Origin: Ruminococcus sp.
GTDB taxonomy: Bacteria; Bacillota; Clostridia; Oscillospirales; Ruminococcaceae
Reading direction: 5' to 3'
NCBI GenBank assembly: GCA_015066865.1
Contig: SVNQ01000020.1
Coordinates: forward strand, 1 to 36,198
Length of the DNA stretch: 36,198 nucleotides
This document shows, piece after piece, positions 6,913-17,061 of this stretch. Made by a program: the position numbers and the translations under genes. The notes under the pieces were generated by a model, which made no database searches, had not been told where the DNA came from, and saw nothing but the letters and a program-made list of their open reading frames with translations. Every line of letters starts with the position of its first letter. The stretch's first letter is position 1.

Positions 6913-9641
6913 GATTTTCCACTCACATTCTTCTTTTTGGCTTTTGTCGGAACGGCAGCTGCCATCATTTTCCTGCGCCGTTCCAAAACATACAGCACAA
7001 CAAACAGGACAACCGCACTTATAGAAATTACAAGCCCCATTACAAACCCCTTCGGGCTGTATTTCATTGTAATGGTATGCGTGCCTTCTGTTAAGTTCAC
7101 ACCGCACATCGCATCAAAAACAGGGACGATTTTTGATTTTTTACCATCTACATACACTGTCCAGCCTTCTTCATAGGGAACGGACATATAGAGGCATCCT
7201 GCTTGTTTTACATCGATTTCACCGGTAAAGGCGGTATCGGAAAACTTAGTCAGTTTCAGCATTTCATCGGAAAGTGCTTCATAGCCTTCTTTCAGAACAT
7301 CCTCATTCAGTTGGTAGAAATACACCTTTATGGTTCCGGATTTAGCGTCTTCCTTCAGGTTACAGCGAAGTGTCACCAGCTCGCCTTCATCGTAATATCC
7401 TACCGGAGTAATAAAGGGCTGTCGGCTGATATTATAGCTGTGCTTCTTATCACCGTTATGGTAGACAAGCATATTATCACCGTTTTTAACGGTCATATAA
7501 GCGTAAACCATGCCCTTCTTCAGCGTCGTGTAATTGTATTTCAGAAAACTCTCCGCTGGGGCATCCTCTTTTCTTGTATAGGAATAGGAGCCATAACCGT
7601 TTCTGGAAACCTCATAGCCCTTATGCCCTACATGCGTAATGTCGATGCGTGTGAACAATTCGCCGCCAACTTCCGTCATACGTCTGAATACAACATTCTG
7701 CTGCTCAAAGGGATTGAGCGTAGTATCCATTTTATAGCTGGCAGCCGCAGGATTTGACATGAATCCCAAAGATGTTGCATAGTCATTTCTATACAGTGTG
7801 CAGTTTCCGCTAACACCAATACGGCTCATTGACAATTCATCAGCATTATAACCGTCCTTTGCGATCATATACTGAATATTGAGAAGCATATTGGTAAATG
7901 GTGAAGTATTTGCATAATAGTAACGGTTTCCTGCCTCGGATGCAGGCATACCAATCAGACGAGAGAATGTTGTAACTCTCTTATTTGCCATGGAAGAAAA
8001 CTGTGAGAATCCGTCGTATCCATAAAGAGAGGGATCGTTGAGCGAATACCATGCTGAAAGCTCTGTTCGATAAAAAAGATCATCCTCCGTATCTTCGATC
8101 TGCGCAAGCAGAGTATCAACATGCTCACCGCTTGAAGGATAGCTTACATAATCGGAACTGCCGACGGTTTTTACACCATTGATCGCATGCTGCCCCATTT
8201 CAAAAGCAAGTACTGCTGCAAGAAGGATCTGCACTGCGCTCTTTGGCATGAAAGTACGGCACAGAACGATAATCAGATAGACACTTGCAAGTATACCGCT
8301 TGCAATGACAAATTTGTTTGGATCGTTACCCTCGGTGCGTGCACCATAGGACAAAGTAAGGAACAGTACGGCGGACGCAAGCATACCGAACCACTGCCAG
8401 ATACTCAGCTTCTCATCAAGCAGGATATGGTATGCACGGTAAGCTGCCACAAGAACAACGAATGAAAACAGGAATGAAAAACGATAGGGCAGCATATTGG
8501 TAAAATGAAAACCATGCCAGATAAAATTAAGGATATTCATATTACAGCTGACAATCAAAAATACCATCAGCAGAACAGCGGTGATCTTTTCACGAATGCG
8601 AATATTCTTAGCAACCAGAAATGCGCCGAGCAGGAGTACGGGCAGCAAGCCGCAGTAAAGATTGGGCAGACCTGATTTTGAAGTAACTTCGGTGAAAGCA
8701 AGCATATTGGAGATGATCTCACGCCAGCCTTCATAAAATGTGATCTCTTTCGGGAATGTATTCGATACACTGTGTGTTAGCTGCAGTGCGTGGTATGCGG
8801 GTAATAAAATCCATGCGGAAAGTCCCGCGCCAAACAGTGAACCACCTGCAACCAATGCAAAACGCTTGCCGAACGTGCGAAGGTCAAGCTTCTCGTACAG
8901 ACAGAGACAGAAGAATGCAAGCACAGTGAAAATACAGATAAAATACGCAATATAGTAATTGGAAAGCAGTGCAAGTGCCAAAGCAATTACATAGGTACGA
9001 TATTTACCCTCACGCACAAGTGCTGTCAATCCATGCATGACAAGCGGCAGAAGTGCAACGGTATCAATCCAGATCGTATTCCAGTAATAGCCCATCATAT
9101 AGCTGCAGAGGGCGTACATTACAGAGAACATGCAGATGGAAATGTCATTCTTTCCAAAGCAATAGCGAAGCATTCTGGAAAAGAACAAACCGGCAAAGGA
9201 GAATTTCAGCATCAGAATTACGGTCATCGTCTCACGAAGATACTCTTCTGATACTAACACGGAAAGAAGATTCAGCGGACTTGCCGCATAATATGCCATA
9301 ATGGCAAGGAAATTGGTTCCCATACCGGATGTCCATGTGTACAGAAGGGATCCGCCTTCACGCAATTTTTCGTGCAAAACACGGAAAAACGGATAATACT
9401 GGTGCCACAGGTCTGTGACAAGGAACTGTCTGTCACCAAACGGATGAATCTTGATCATGGCAAAGCCAATGCCAAGCATCACAAACGGCAAAATAAAGGA
9501 AAGAATCTCCCAAATTGGCACCTGTCGTTTCTTATTTTCAACAGCAGGAGCATTGGTTTCATTAGACGTATTAACCTTAGATGGTACTTTCTGAAGCGGA
9601 TTGGTATTTTTCAAACTCTTACGCTTTTTATTCTCGGACAT
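6909..9641 (-). CDS. YfhO-family large membrane protein
   Basis: This 910-residue protein begins with about 45 polar cytoplasmic residues. A long membrane part with a dozen or so hydrophobic helices (about 46-490) follows, then an extracytoplasmic beta-rich domain (about 490-870), a last helix (about 873-893) and a basic tail. This layout, the early motif FLVTDLWHQYYPFF, and the late block EEGWTVYVDGKKSKI fit the YfhO family. Those proteins are GT-C-like and, in Bacillus and relatives, act with lipid-linked sugars in glycosylation of wall polymers. The substrate here is unknown. AAAGGAAG precedes the ATG. The gene follows ecfT by 15 bp and overlaps truA. Confidence 0.8.
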   Translation of the reverse strand: MSENKKRKSLKNTNPLQKVPSKVNTSNETNAPAVENKKRQVPIWEILSFILPFVMLGIGFAMIKIHPFGDRQFLVTDLWHQYYPFFRVLHEKLREGGSLLYTWTSGMGTNFLAIMAYYAASPLNLLSVLVSEEYLRETMTVILMLKFSFAGLFFSRMLRYCFGKNDISICMFSVMYALCSYMMGYYWNTIWIDTVALLPLVMHGLTALVREGKYRTYVIALALALLSNYYIAYFICIFTVLAFFCLCLYEKLDLRTFGKRFALVAGGSLFGAGLSAWILLPAYHALQLTHSVSNTFPKEITFYEGWREIISNMLAFTEVTSKSGLPNLYCGLLPVLLLGAFLVAKNIRIREKITAVLLMVFLIVSCNMNILNFIWHGFHFTNMLPYRFSFLFSFVVLVAAYRAYHILLDEKLSIWQWFGMLASAVLFLTLSYGARTEGNDPNKFVIASGILASVYLIIVLCRTFMPKSAVQILLAAVLAFEMGQHAINGVKTVGSSDYVSYPSSGEHVDTLLAQIEDTEDDLFYRTELSAWYSLNDPSLYGYDGFSQFSSMANKRVTTFSRLIGMPASEAGNRYYYANTSPFTNMLLNIQYMIAKDGYNADELSMSRIGVSGNCTLYRNDYATSLGFMSNPAAASYKMDTTLNPFEQQNVVFRRMTEVGGELFTRIDITHVGHKGYEVSRNGYGSYSYTRKEDAPAESFLKYNYTTLKKGMVYAYMTVKNGDNMLVYHNGDKKHSYNISRQPFITPVGYYDEGELVTLRCNLKEDAKSGTIKVYFYQLNEDVLKEGYEALSDEMLKLTKFSDTAFTGEIDVKQAGCLYMSVPYEEGWTVYVDGKKSKIVPVFDAMCGVNLTEGTHTITMKYSPKGFVMGLVISISAVVLFVVLYVLERRRKMMAAAVPTKAKKKNVSGKS

Positions 9642-9656
9642 GATCCAACTTCCTTT

Positions 9657-10463
9657 CTACTTGATCAGTATATTCATCAGTACAGATGCAGTAAGAAACA
9701 GCATGCAAACTGCAAATCCGATATAATCCCTTGCTTCAGCCTTCAGTTTCCGCAAACGTGTTCTTCCATCTCCGCCTCGATAACAGCGGCATTCCATCGC
9801 TGTTGCCAATTCCTCCGCTCTGCGGAATGCGGAAACAAACAACGGTATCAGGATCGGAACAAGTGCTTTGACACGTTCAGTAAGTTTTCCGTTGTCAAGT
9901 GTTGCTCCCCTTGCCTTCTGAGCGGACATGATTTTATCCGTTTCCTCCAGAAGTGTTGGAATAAAACGCAGTGCAATGGACATCATCATTGCCATTTCAT
10001 GCACCGGAAATTTGATTTTCTTAAGCGGTGACAGAAGCGATTCTATCGCATCCGTCAGAAGAATGGGAGATGTGGTATACGTCAGCAGAGATGAACCAAT
10101 GATCAGCAATACAATTCTGATCATCATAAACAGACTGGTTGTGATACCACCCTCGGTTATTTTCAATATTTTCCACTGGAACAGCACATCACCATCATCA
10201 ATAAACAGAAGATTCAGGATTGCAGTGATCGCCAGAATCGGCAGTATGGGTTTGATGCTCTTCCAGATCATTTTCATCGGTATGTTAGAAAGGCGCTGTG
10301 CAAGCATCACGAATACTGTCCCCAGTGCCAATATCCAAAAGCTGTCCCCAGCAAACAAAATGACGATGAAAAGCATAATTTCCACGATTTTAAAACGAGG
10401 ATCCATCCGATGCAGCACACTTTCTACTGGAAAGTACTGTCCTAAAGTAATGTCTTTCAGCAT
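9657..10463 (-). CDS. ecfT: ECF transporter transmembrane subunit EcfT
   Basis: This is the 268-residue membrane core of an energy-coupling factor vitamin or micronutrient importer. Hydrophobic helices lie at about 28-55, 68-85, 105-135 and 240-265. The coupling region has the two short Ala-Arg-Gly / Ala-x-x-x-R-type motifs of the family (SAQKARGATLDNG and ATAMECRCYRGGDGRTR), which dock on the two ATPases. Its ATG lies inside the end of ecfA2 (7-bp overlap). No substrate-binding S subunit is encoded in the window, so it probably serves several S subunits encoded elsewhere (group II arrangement). Confidence 0.92.
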   Translation of the reverse strand: MLKDITLGQYFPVESVLHRMDPRFKIVEIMLFIVILFAGDSFWILALGTVFVMLAQRLSNIPMKMIWKSIKPILPILAITAILNLLFIDDGDVLFQWKILKITEGGITTSLFMMIRIVLLIIGSSLLTYTTSPILLTDAIESLLSPLKKIKFPVHEMAMMMSIALRFIPTLLEETDKIMSAQKARGATLDNGKLTERVKALVPILIPLFVSAFRRAEELATAMECRCYRGGDGRTRLRKLKAEARDYIGFAVCMLFLTASVLMNILIK

Positions 10464-11332
10464 ACTGCACCGCCTTTCCGCATCAGTGCAAGAACTGCAT
10501 CCTTTGCTTGTTCAACAGTGTATATATCTTGCGGCAGATCATATCCCTTTTTCCGCAAAACGTGCATAACATCAGCAATCTGCGGAATACGAAGTCCCAT
10601 TCCGCAAAGTTCCTCCGTCCGACGGAATACAGCCGGAGTATCATCATAACAAAACAGCTTCCCCTTATTCATCACAAGGAGTTTCTGTGTGTATTCTGCT
10701 ACATCTTCCATGCTATGGGATACAAGCAGTACGGTACTCTGGGTTTTTTTCTGATAATCACAAATCTGACGCAGCAGTTTTTCACGTCCTTTCGGATCAA
10801 GTCCTGCACTCGGTTCATCGAGGATCAGAATTTCAGGGCGCATTGCCATCACACCGGCAATTGCTGCCCGCCGCTTCTGTCCGCCGGAAAGCGCAAAGGG
10901 AGATCGTCCCAGCAGCTCCTCACTTAAACCGATCATCTCAGCAGTTTCTGCTATGCGCACCTTTATTTCAGCATCACTCAGTCCCATATTTTTAGGGCCA
11001 AATGCAATATCCCGATATACTGTTTCTTCAAATAATTGGTATTCGGGATACTGGAATACGAGACCAACCCGAAAACGCACATCACGCAGCTTTTTCTTAT
11101 CCGCCCAGATGTCCTGTCCGTCAAGCATCACTTTTCCGGAGGTGGGACGCAGCAAACCATTGAAGTGCTGCATGAGGGTGGATTTTCCGGAACCCGTATG
11201 CCCGATCACGCCAATCATGGCATTTTTTTCAATTTTCAGGCTGACATGGTCAACCGCTGTTTTTTCAAACGGTGTTCCTGCACTATATGTGTAAGTCAGT
11301 TCTTCGGTTTCCAAAATGCTCAATGAGTTCAC
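10457..11332 (-). CDS. ecfA2: ECF transporter ATPase EcfA2
   Basis: This ABC ATPase has about 291 residues, with Walker A GHTGSGKST, Q-loop VFQYPEYQLFE, signature LSGGQKRR, Walker B ILILDEPSAGLDP and switch histidine in VSHSMED. The Q-loop YPEYQLF type is usual for EcfA2. The start is uncertain: a TTG at 11335 and a GTG at 11332 are adjacent. GTG is chosen because AAGGAATAAGGA then sits at a usable distance. The gene overlaps ecfT by 7 bp. A 102-bp gap separates it from ecfA1, the longest gap in this run. Confidence 0.9.
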   Translation of the reverse strand: MNSLSILETEELTYTYSAGTPFEKTAVDHVSLKIEKNAMIGVIGHTGSGKSTLMQHFNGLLRPTSGKVMLDGQDIWADKKKLRDVRFRVGLVFQYPEYQLFEETVYRDIAFGPKNMGLSDAEIKVRIAETAEMIGLSEELLGRSPFALSGGQKRRAAIAGVMAMRPEILILDEPSAGLDPKGREKLLRQICDYQKKTQSTVLLVSHSMEDVAEYTQKLLVMNKGKLFCYDDTPAVFRRTEELCGMGLRIPQIADVMHVLRKKGYDLPQDIYTVEQAKDAVLALMRKGGAVC

Positions 11333-11434
11333 CAATCCTTATTCCTTATCCTTACATCACCCGCAGACAATATGCGGATGTTCGGCAAATCCTGCTCCGT
11401 TGCAGCGGAGCAGGAATTTTATTTCTCTATTTTT
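11333..11434. other. Intercistronic gap ecfA1-ecfA2 with two hairpins
   Basis: The gap holds a CCGCA/TGCGG hairpin (11361-11377) and a perfect 10-bp hairpin (11390-11399 / 11406-11415) with a 6-nt loop. The second hairpin is followed by T-rich sequence only on the plus strand. On the minus strand, the coding direction, no U-tract follows. It is more likely an RNA-stability or processing element than a terminator for the operon. Confidence 0.5.
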
Positions 11435-12295
11435 TTAACGAAGCAGCTGCTCCAGAGCAGCAACGCACTCCTCGGAAGTGATAATATCCTGCTCGATCGA
11501 AATGCCTTCCCTGCTAAGCAGATAGGCAAGTTCCGTCACCTGCGGTACATCCAGTCCCACGGATTTCAGCGTTTCCACCTGTGAAAACACTTTCTTTGGA
11601 ACATCATCCAGCAGTACCTTACCACCGTCAATGACCACAATACGATCACTCTGTGCCGCTTCTTCCATATAATGCGTGATCAGGATCACGGTAATTCCCT
11701 TTTCCCGATTCAGACGGCGGATGGTTTCCATAACCTCCTGTCGTCCCTGCGGATCAAGCATGGCAGTAGGTTCATCCAGAACAATACAATCTGGCTGCAT
11801 GGCGATGACACCGGCAATTGCGACACGCTGTTTCTGTCCGCCGGACAGCTGCGTGGGCGCATGTTTGCGGTAATCATACATTTTCACTGCCTTCAATGCG
11901 TCATCGACACGACGGCGAATCTCCTCGGGTGCAATTCCAAGATTTTCGGGAGCAAAAGCCACATCCTCCTCAACAATCGTCGCTACGATCTGATTATCGG
12001 GATTCTGGAATACCATGCCTGCTTTCTGACGAATGGCAAAGAGGTTTTGTTCATCGGACGTATCCATGCCTTCGACATACATTTTTCCCTCATCGGGAAT
12101 CAGAATGGCATTGATATGCTTTGCAAATGTGGATTTTCCACTGCCATTATGACCCAAAACTGCAACAAAGCTTCCCTTTTCAATAGAAAGAGAAACATCC
12201 TTGAGTACGGGTTCTGTCTGTTTCGGGGACTGATCTTCATCCGTTGTTTCCTGATACCGAAATACCAGATGCTTTGCATCCACAATTACACTCAT
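11435..12295 (-). CDS. ecfA1: ECF transporter ATPase EcfA1
   Basis: This is a 286-residue ABC ATPase. It has Walker [11 protein letters not shown]-loop [20 protein letters not shown] (typical of EcfA1), signature LSGGQKQR, Walker [14 protein letters not shown] and switch histidine in ITHYMEEA. Residues about 15-28 form a short charged insertion ([13 protein letters not shown]) in the first strands. The ATG overlaps the stop codon of the upstream methyltransferase (ATGA). With EcfA2 and EcfT it forms the energising module of an ECF importer. Confidence 0.92.
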   Translation of the reverse strand: MSVIVDAKHLVFRYQETTDEDQSPKQTEPVLKDVSLSIEKGSFVAVLGHNGSGKSTFAKHINAILIPDEGKMYVEGMDTSDEQNLFAIRQKAGMVFQNPDNQIVATIVEEDVAFAPENLGIAPEEIRRRVDDALKAVKMYDYRKHAPTQLSGGQKQRVAIAGVIAMQPDCIVLDEPTAMLDPQGRQEVMETIRRLNREKGITVILITHYMEEAAQSDRIVVIDGGKVLLDDVPKKVFSQVETLKSVGLDVPQVTELAYLLSREGISIEQDIITSEECVAALEQLLR

Positions 12296-13179
12296 CGAAA
12301 TGCCTCGCTTGCGTCATTTTTACACCAGACTGCCGTTGAACCGCAGGGCAGGCACATGCCGCTCTCCTCCACAGGGAGTCCGATTTCATCAAAATACACA
12401 TGACCGCCGTATTTGTGCGTCAGCAGACTGTCAAGGATATAGCCCATCACAGATGGGGAAAGACCTGTGGTATAGCTGTTGATCAGGAAGAACAGCGGAT
12501 CATCGCTAAGAACATCCACACAGCTTTTCACAAGATCGAAAATACAGTTCTCCAACTTCCAGACTTCGCCGCCCGGTCCCCTGCCATAGCTTGGGGGATC
12601 CATAATGATGGCGTCATATTTCTTGCCCCTGCGAATCTCACGCTGCGTGAATTTCTCACAGTCATCCACGATCCATCGAATGGGTTTATCCTGAAGTCCC
12701 GACAGTGCGGCATTTTCCCTTGCCCACTGCACCATACCCTTGGATGCATCCACATGGCATACGGATGCGCCTGCATTGGCACAGGCAAGTGTTGCGCCGC
12801 CCGTATAGGCAAATAAATTCAGAACGCTGACTTCTCGTCCGGTGCTGCGGATCAGACCGTCCATGAAATCCCAATTGACTGCCTGTTCGGGGAACAGACC
12901 CGTATGCTTAAAGCCTGTGGGACGAATCTGGAATTTCAAGTCCCTATACGGCAGCTCCCACTTATCCGGGAGTTTCGCATGAAATTCCCACTTACCGCCG
13001 CCGCTGCTGCTGCGGTGGTAGTGGGCATCTGCCTGTGTCCAAAGTTTTGATTTTTTCTTTGTTTTCCAGAGAACTTGCGGATCGGGACGAATGAGGCTCA
13101 CACCATTCCATATCTCCAGCTTTTCGCCATCGGAGGTATCAATGACACGGTACGCCTCCCAATTTTTAGCTGCTCTCAA
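12292..13179 (-). CDS. Class I SAM-dependent methyltransferase, RlmI/RlmK-like
   Basis: This is a 295-residue Rossmann methyltransferase. The SAM-binding motif is [18 protein letters not shown], followed by an acidic ribose-binding residue in [18 protein letters not shown]. The catalytic-loop motif is [12 protein letters not shown]. These blocks match the 23S rRNA m5C/m2G methyltransferase group (RlmI, RlmK), but the N-terminal PUA domain of RlmI is absent, so the RNA target is unsettled. The start is a TTG (13179-13177) because AAGGAGAG lies 7 bp before it and no closer ATG exists. Spacing to glmM is 11 bp, and it overlaps ecfA1 by 4 bp. Confidence 0.8.
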   Translation of the reverse strand: MRAAKNWEAYRVIDTSDGEKLEIWNGVSLIRPDPQVLWKTKKKSKLWTQADAHYHRSSSGGGKWEFHAKLPDKWELPYRDLKFQIRPTGFKHTGLFPEQAVNWDFMDGLIRSTGREVSVLNLFAYTGGATLACANAGASVCHVDASKGMVQWARENAALSGLQDKPIRWIVDDCEKFTQREIRRGKKYDAIIMDPPSYGRGPGGEVWKLENCIFDLVKSCVDVLSDDPLFFLINSYTTGLSPSVMGYILDSLLTHKYGGHVYFDEIGLPVEESGMCLPCGSTAVWCKNDASEAFR

Positions 13180-13190
13180 ATTTTCTCTCC

Positions 13191-14543
13191 TTATCTGCCT
13201 GCACGTTCACGGATTTTTTCGGAAATTTCCATTGCCATGGCATTAATCTGATTGAAGTCCTTACCCTCAATCATGACACGGATCAGCGGTTCCGTACCGC
13301 TTTCACGAACCAAAATTCTGCCTGCATCGCCAAGTTCCGTTTCCTTACGGTCGATCAGATCCGTAATTTCACTGTCATTCTTCCAGTTCTCCTTGCGGTG
13401 ATTCGGAATCTTGACATTGATCATCACCTGCGGGAATTTATCCATTACACCGGCAAGTTCACTCATTTTGCCGCTGGACTGTTTGAGAATCTCCAGAATT
13501 TTCGCACCGGAGAGCTGTCCGTCACCCGTTGTCATTTCATCAAGGAAGATGATATGTCCGCTCTGTTCACCACCGATATTATAACCGCCGTCAAGCATTT
13601 TTTCCAGAACATATCTGTCGCCGACATTGGCAGTGATCATCTTGATATTCTGCTCTTTCGCAAAATATGTAAAGCCAAGATTGGACATAACAGTTACAAC
13701 AACTGCGTTGTGCTTGAGTCTGCCCTGCTCCTGATATGCCTTTGCGGCAATGGCGATGAGCTTATCGCCGTCAACCAGTTCACCGGTTTCATCCACAGCA
13801 AGGCATCTGTCAGCGTCGCCATCAAATGCAAGACCAATGTCGCACTTGTTTTCCACAACAAATTCCATCAGATCTTCCATATGTGTGGAGCCGCAGTTTT
13901 CGTTAATATTCGTACCATCCGGATTTGCATGAATCAGCAGAACCTCTGCACCCAGACGGGTGAACAGTTCCTGTGCAGTTGTAGAGGAACTGCCGTTTGC
14001 ACAGTCAATTGCGACACGCAGCCCCTCGGGCTTTGTCTGAATACTGCTTTCCACATAGGAAATATAATCCTGTGCGGCTGTTTCGTAATATGTGATCTTT
14101 CCCACATCCGTACCGCTGACAAGCTGCAGCTTTTCGGGGGTATCCAGAATCAAAGCTTCAATCTCTGCCTCAATCTCATCGGAAAGCTTATATCCGGTGG
14201 AGGAGAACAGCTTGATGCCGTTAAATTCTACACTATTGTGGGATGCGGAGATCATCACACCTGCATCAGCACCGCATTTCTTAACAAGATATGCAACTGC
14301 AGGTGTCGGTACAACGCCGAGAATCTCTGCATCTGCGCCAACGGAACAAATGCCTGCGCAAAGTGCAGCTTCGAGAATATCGGAAGAAATTCTGGTATCC
14401 TTACCGATCAGAATTTTCGGACGATGGCTTGAATGCTTTGTCAAAACATTGGCAGCCGCTCTGCCAATCTGCATTGCCAGTTCGCAGGTCAGCTCCGTGA
14501 TTGCGATTCCTCTGGCACCATCTGTGCCGAATAATCTACCCAT
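13191..14543 (-). CDS. glmM: Phosphoglucosamine mutase GlmM
   Basis: This 450-residue enzyme converts glucosamine-6-phosphate to glucosamine-1-phosphate for UDP-GlcNAc and peptidoglycan synthesis. It begins MGRLFGTDGARGIA. The phosphoserine loop is GVMISASHN (the serine near residue 102), the metal loop is DGDADR, the sugar loop is GGEQSGH and the phosphate-binding loop is RESGTEPLIRVMIEG. Length is normal for the family. AAGGAG precedes the ATG. It sits between ruvB and the methyltransferase gene. Confidence 0.95.
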   Translation of the reverse strand: MGRLFGTDGARGIAITELTCELAMQIGRAAANVLTKHSSHRPKILIGKDTRISSDILEAALCAGICSVGADAEILGVVPTPAVAYLVKKCGADAGVMISASHNSVEFNGIKLFSSTGYKLSDEIEAEIEALILDTPEKLQLVSGTDVGKITYYETAAQDYISYVESSIQTKPEGLRVAIDCANGSSSTTAQELFTRLGAEVLLIHANPDGTNINENCGSTHMEDLMEFVVENKCDIGLAFDGDADRCLAVDETGELVDGDKLIAIAAKAYQEQGRLKHNAVVVTVMSNLGFTYFAKEQNIKMITANVGDRYVLEKMLDGGYNIGGEQSGHIIFLDEMTTGDGQLSGAKILEILKQSSGKMSELAGVMDKFPQVMINVKIPNHRKENWKNDSEITDLIDRKETELGDAGRILVRESGTEPLIRVMIEGKDFNQINAMAMEISEKIRERAGR

Positions 14544-14600
14544 AATAATTAACTCCTTAAACTCTATAATTTATTGCTGAAAAGCAAATCATTTGAAAAA

Positions 14601-15665
14601 TCAATCTATCAGCGGAAGCTGCCCGCTGTCAGCCGGAGGAGACTGCTCTGAAATGGGGTATCCCAAGTGTTCGTAGGCAAGTCGTGTTGCACAGCGTCCG
14701 CGGGGTGTTCTTGACAAAAATCCGAGCTGCATCAAAAACGGCTCGCACACATCCTCAAGCGTTACCGCTTCTTCACCGAGCGCAGCAGCAAGTGTTTCAA
14801 GTCCCACAGGACCGCCGCCATAACCCTTGATGATCATATCCAGCATTTTACGGTCGATACTGTCAAGACCCAGATGGTCGATCTCCAGTCTGTCCAGAGC
14901 TACTTTGGCAATATCTTCCGTGATCTCGCCATTGCCGATAACATCGGCAAAATCTCTGACACGCTTGAGCAGACGATTGGCAATTCTTGGTGTACCTCTC
15001 GATCTGCCTGCAAGCTCCAGTGCTCCATCCGTCGTGCAGGGAATCCCCAGAATCATACTGCTGCGGCGAATAATATCCGCAAGCTGTTCGGGAGTGTACA
15101 GCTCCAGACGCTGCACAACGCCAAATCGATCACGCAGCGGCGCAGAAAGCTGACCGGCTCTGGTGGTTGCACCGACAAGTGTGAATTGCGGCAGATCCAC
15201 ACGCAGCGAACGTGCAGAAGGGCCTTTTCCCACAACAATATCAATGGCATGATCCTCCAGTGCAGGATATAGTATTTCCTCCACGGCACGGCTTAGCCGA
15301 TGAATCTCATCAATGAACAATACGTCGCCGGGGGAAAGGTTTGTCAGAATTGCAGCAAGATCACCGGGACGCTCAATGGCAGGGCCGGTCGTGATACGCA
15401 GATTCACACCCATTTCATGGGCAATGATTGCAGAAAGCGTGGTTTTTCCAAGTCCCGGAGGTCCGTAGAGCAGAACATGATCCAGCGCTTCTTCACGGCG
15501 TTTTGCAGCTTCAATATAAATGGCAAGATTTTCTTTTACCTTATCCTGTCCGATGTACTCCTGCAGCGTCTGCGGGCGAAGCCCTTTTTCCAGAACATAA
15601 TCCTCATCGGATTCTACAGGTGAAACAAGTCGGTTTTCAAAGGCAAAATCGCCTGTTTCAATCAT
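14601..15665 (-). CDS. ruvB: Holliday junction branch-migration ATPase RuvB
   Basis: This 354-residue AAA+ motor drives RuvA-bound Holliday junctions. It has Walker A GPPGLGKT (68-75), Walker [10 protein letters not shown], sensor 1 GATTRAG, arginine finger region LRDRFG and a C-terminal winged helix ending [21 protein letters not shown] short Pro-rich tail follows. AGGAG precedes the ATG. It is 18 bp downstream of the SseB-like gene, which separates it from ruvA. Confidence 0.96.
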   Translation of the reverse strand: MIETGDFAFENRLVSPVESDEDYVLEKGLRPQTLQEYIGQDKVKENLAIYIEAAKRREEALDHVLLYGPPGLGKTTLSAIIAHEMGVNLRITTGPAIERPGDLAAILTNLSPGDVLFIDEIHRLSRAVEEILYPALEDHAIDIVVGKGPSARSLRVDLPQFTLVGATTRAGQLSAPLRDRFGVVQRLELYTPEQLADIIRRSSMILGIPCTTDGALELAGRSRGTPRIANRLLKRVRDFADVIGNGEITEDIAKVALDRLEIDHLGLDSIDRKMLDMIIKGYGGGPVGLETLAAALGEEAVTLEDVCEPFLMQLGFLSRTPRGRCATRLAYEHLGYPISEQSPPADSGQLPLID

Positions 15666-15683
15666 GCTATAATCTCCTGTTGC

Positions 15684-16409
15684 TTATTTTTCAAAGAAAC
15701 GCTTCTTGCGTACATAGAATGGGGTAACACCATCCGTCGCTTTCTTCGCATTCTCCTGCTCATAACTCAGGAAACAGAGATGCTCACCGCTCTTGACCGT
15801 ACCGGAGAGATAACGTGCCAGCGGTACAAACAGTTTTCTGGTGTTTCCGATCATGTCTACAATAATCAGGATCTGCGGCTTTTCGCTTCCCCTTGTCATT
15901 TCCATAATAAATGCACGATCCACATTGGGCTGCTTTGCAAAGAATTTGTTTGCAGCTCTTGTAATATGGGATACCGAACGCTGGGGCATGCGGTAACTGA
16001 TGGTTTCTGCCTCATTATAAGAAATCGCTTTGATATGCAGATTTCTTGCAATCATCAGAATGCTCTTGATTTCAGGAGAACTAAATTCCTTGCCGTAGGA
16101 ATTGGGATTCAATACTGCGGAAACATTCTGGATCAGATCAAAGAATCGCAGGCAATTGAGCTTGTAGCATTCTACATATCGCTTCGCAAACTGCTGCAGC
16201 GCACGATAGCTTGTGAAGAACGGAATGAACAGGTCACCTTCCGGATTCTGAATCGTGATCAGCTCCATCTGTACACCTTCATTGTTCTCGCCGTGCTTAA
16301 CGGGATTTTTGCAGATTACATAAATATCACTGCGAATCAGCGTCTGCAGAAACGCAGAACGCTTTGTGGGGTCGTTAATCGCTGCTTTCAGTAATTCATC
16401 AAGGTTCAT
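15684..16409 (-). CDS. SseB-like protein
   Basis: This 241-residue soluble protein has two parts. The N-terminal half (about 25-115) includes MELITIQNPEGDLFIPFFTS and ALQQFAKRYV, which match the SseB family (enhanced serine sensitivity). The C-terminal part (about 130-235) contains a KPQILIIVDMIG strand and fits the SseB C-terminal domain. The molecular role is not established. GGAGGAA precedes the ATG. It is placed between ruvA and ruvB with 18-bp gaps on both sides, so it is almost certainly co-expressed with the recombination genes. Confidence 0.75.
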   Translation of the reverse strand: MNLDELLKAAINDPTKRSAFLQTLIRSDIYVICKNPVKHGENNEGVQMELITIQNPEGDLFIPFFTSYRALQQFAKRYVECYKLNCLRFFDLIQNVSAVLNPNSYGKEFSSPEIKSILMIARNLHIKAISYNEAETISYRMPQRSVSHITRAANKFFAKQPNVDRAFIMEMTRGSEKPQILIIVDMIGNTRKLFVPLARYLSGTVKSGEHLCFLSYEQENAKKATDGVTPFYVRKKRFFEK

Positions 16410-16427
16410 AGTTTTTTCCTCCGTTAT

Positions 16428-17033
16428 TTATTTCGTTCGTCTGCCCATTTCACGAAGGGTCAGACGTATAAGTTCCTCTGCGGACAGGTCATCACTCTGC
16501 TTGAGCAGAACCGGCATGACCTCCTCCTGACGGTATCCAAGCACACACAATGCAGCAAGTGCTTCGGAAAGATTATCCGTACCCGCCGCATTTCCGGCAG
16601 AAACGTTGATTCCCTGCACAGCAGGATTGCTTTTTGCAAGTTTATCCTTTAAATCCACAACAATTCGTTCTGCGGATTTTTTACCAACACCCTTTACCTT
16701 TGTCAATGAAGAACTGTCGCCCGAGGCAACCAACAATGCAAAACGGTTGGGGGTAAGATCGGAAAGAATGGCAATCGCTGCTTTAGGACCGATACCGGAA
16801 ACCGTGATCAGCATCTGAAAACAGGAAAGCTCCTCTTTATCGGCAAAACCGAACAACTCCACTGCATCTTCCCGTACTGACATATGGGTATACAGCCGCA
16901 CGTCGCTGCCAACAGCCCCAATTGATGCAAGTGTTGTTTGTGTTGTACGGCAGGCATATCCCACACCGCCGCATTCCACCACAGCAAGTGACGCTGTTTT
17001 TTCGATCAATTTTCCTGAAACACTGTAAATCAT
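16428..17033 (-). CDS. ruvA: Holliday junction-binding protein RuvA
   Basis: This 201-residue protein has the three RuvA domains. These are the OB-fold N-terminus (MIYSVSGKLIEK to about 62), two helix-hairpin-helix motifs (ITVSGIGPKAAIAIL and LTKVKGVGKKSAERIVVDLKDKL) and a C-terminal RuvB-binding domain after a flexible linker (about 155-201). A longer frame extends 38 codons upstream, but that region overlaps the ruvC end. The ATG at 17033 has AAGGGAG 8 bp before it and gives the standard N-terminus. It lies 28 bp after ruvC. Confidence 0.95.
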   Translation of the reverse strand: MIYSVSGKLIEKTASLAVVECGGVGYACRTTQTTLASIGAVGSDVRLYTHMSVREDAVELFGFADKEELSCFQMLITVSGIGPKAAIAILSDLTPNRFALLVASGDSSSLTKVKGVGKKSAERIVVDLKDKLAKSNPAVQGINVSAGNAAGTDNLSEALAALCVLGYRQEEVMPVLLKQSDDLSAEELIRLTLREMGRRTK

Positions 17034-17061
17034 GATGTACTCCCTTATCCGTATTGCAGCG

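Noticed and set aside
12071..12077. Further TGTCGAA/TTCGACA heptamers (also 28538-28544 and 30972-30978)
   Set aside because: They lie inside coding sequences and match the number expected by chance for a 7-mer in this window. Only the two intergenic ones were kept as candidates.
13398..14432. Plus-strand open frame (344 codons) opposite glmM
   Set aside because: It mirrors the glmM codon frame, has no motif and lies within a certain gene.
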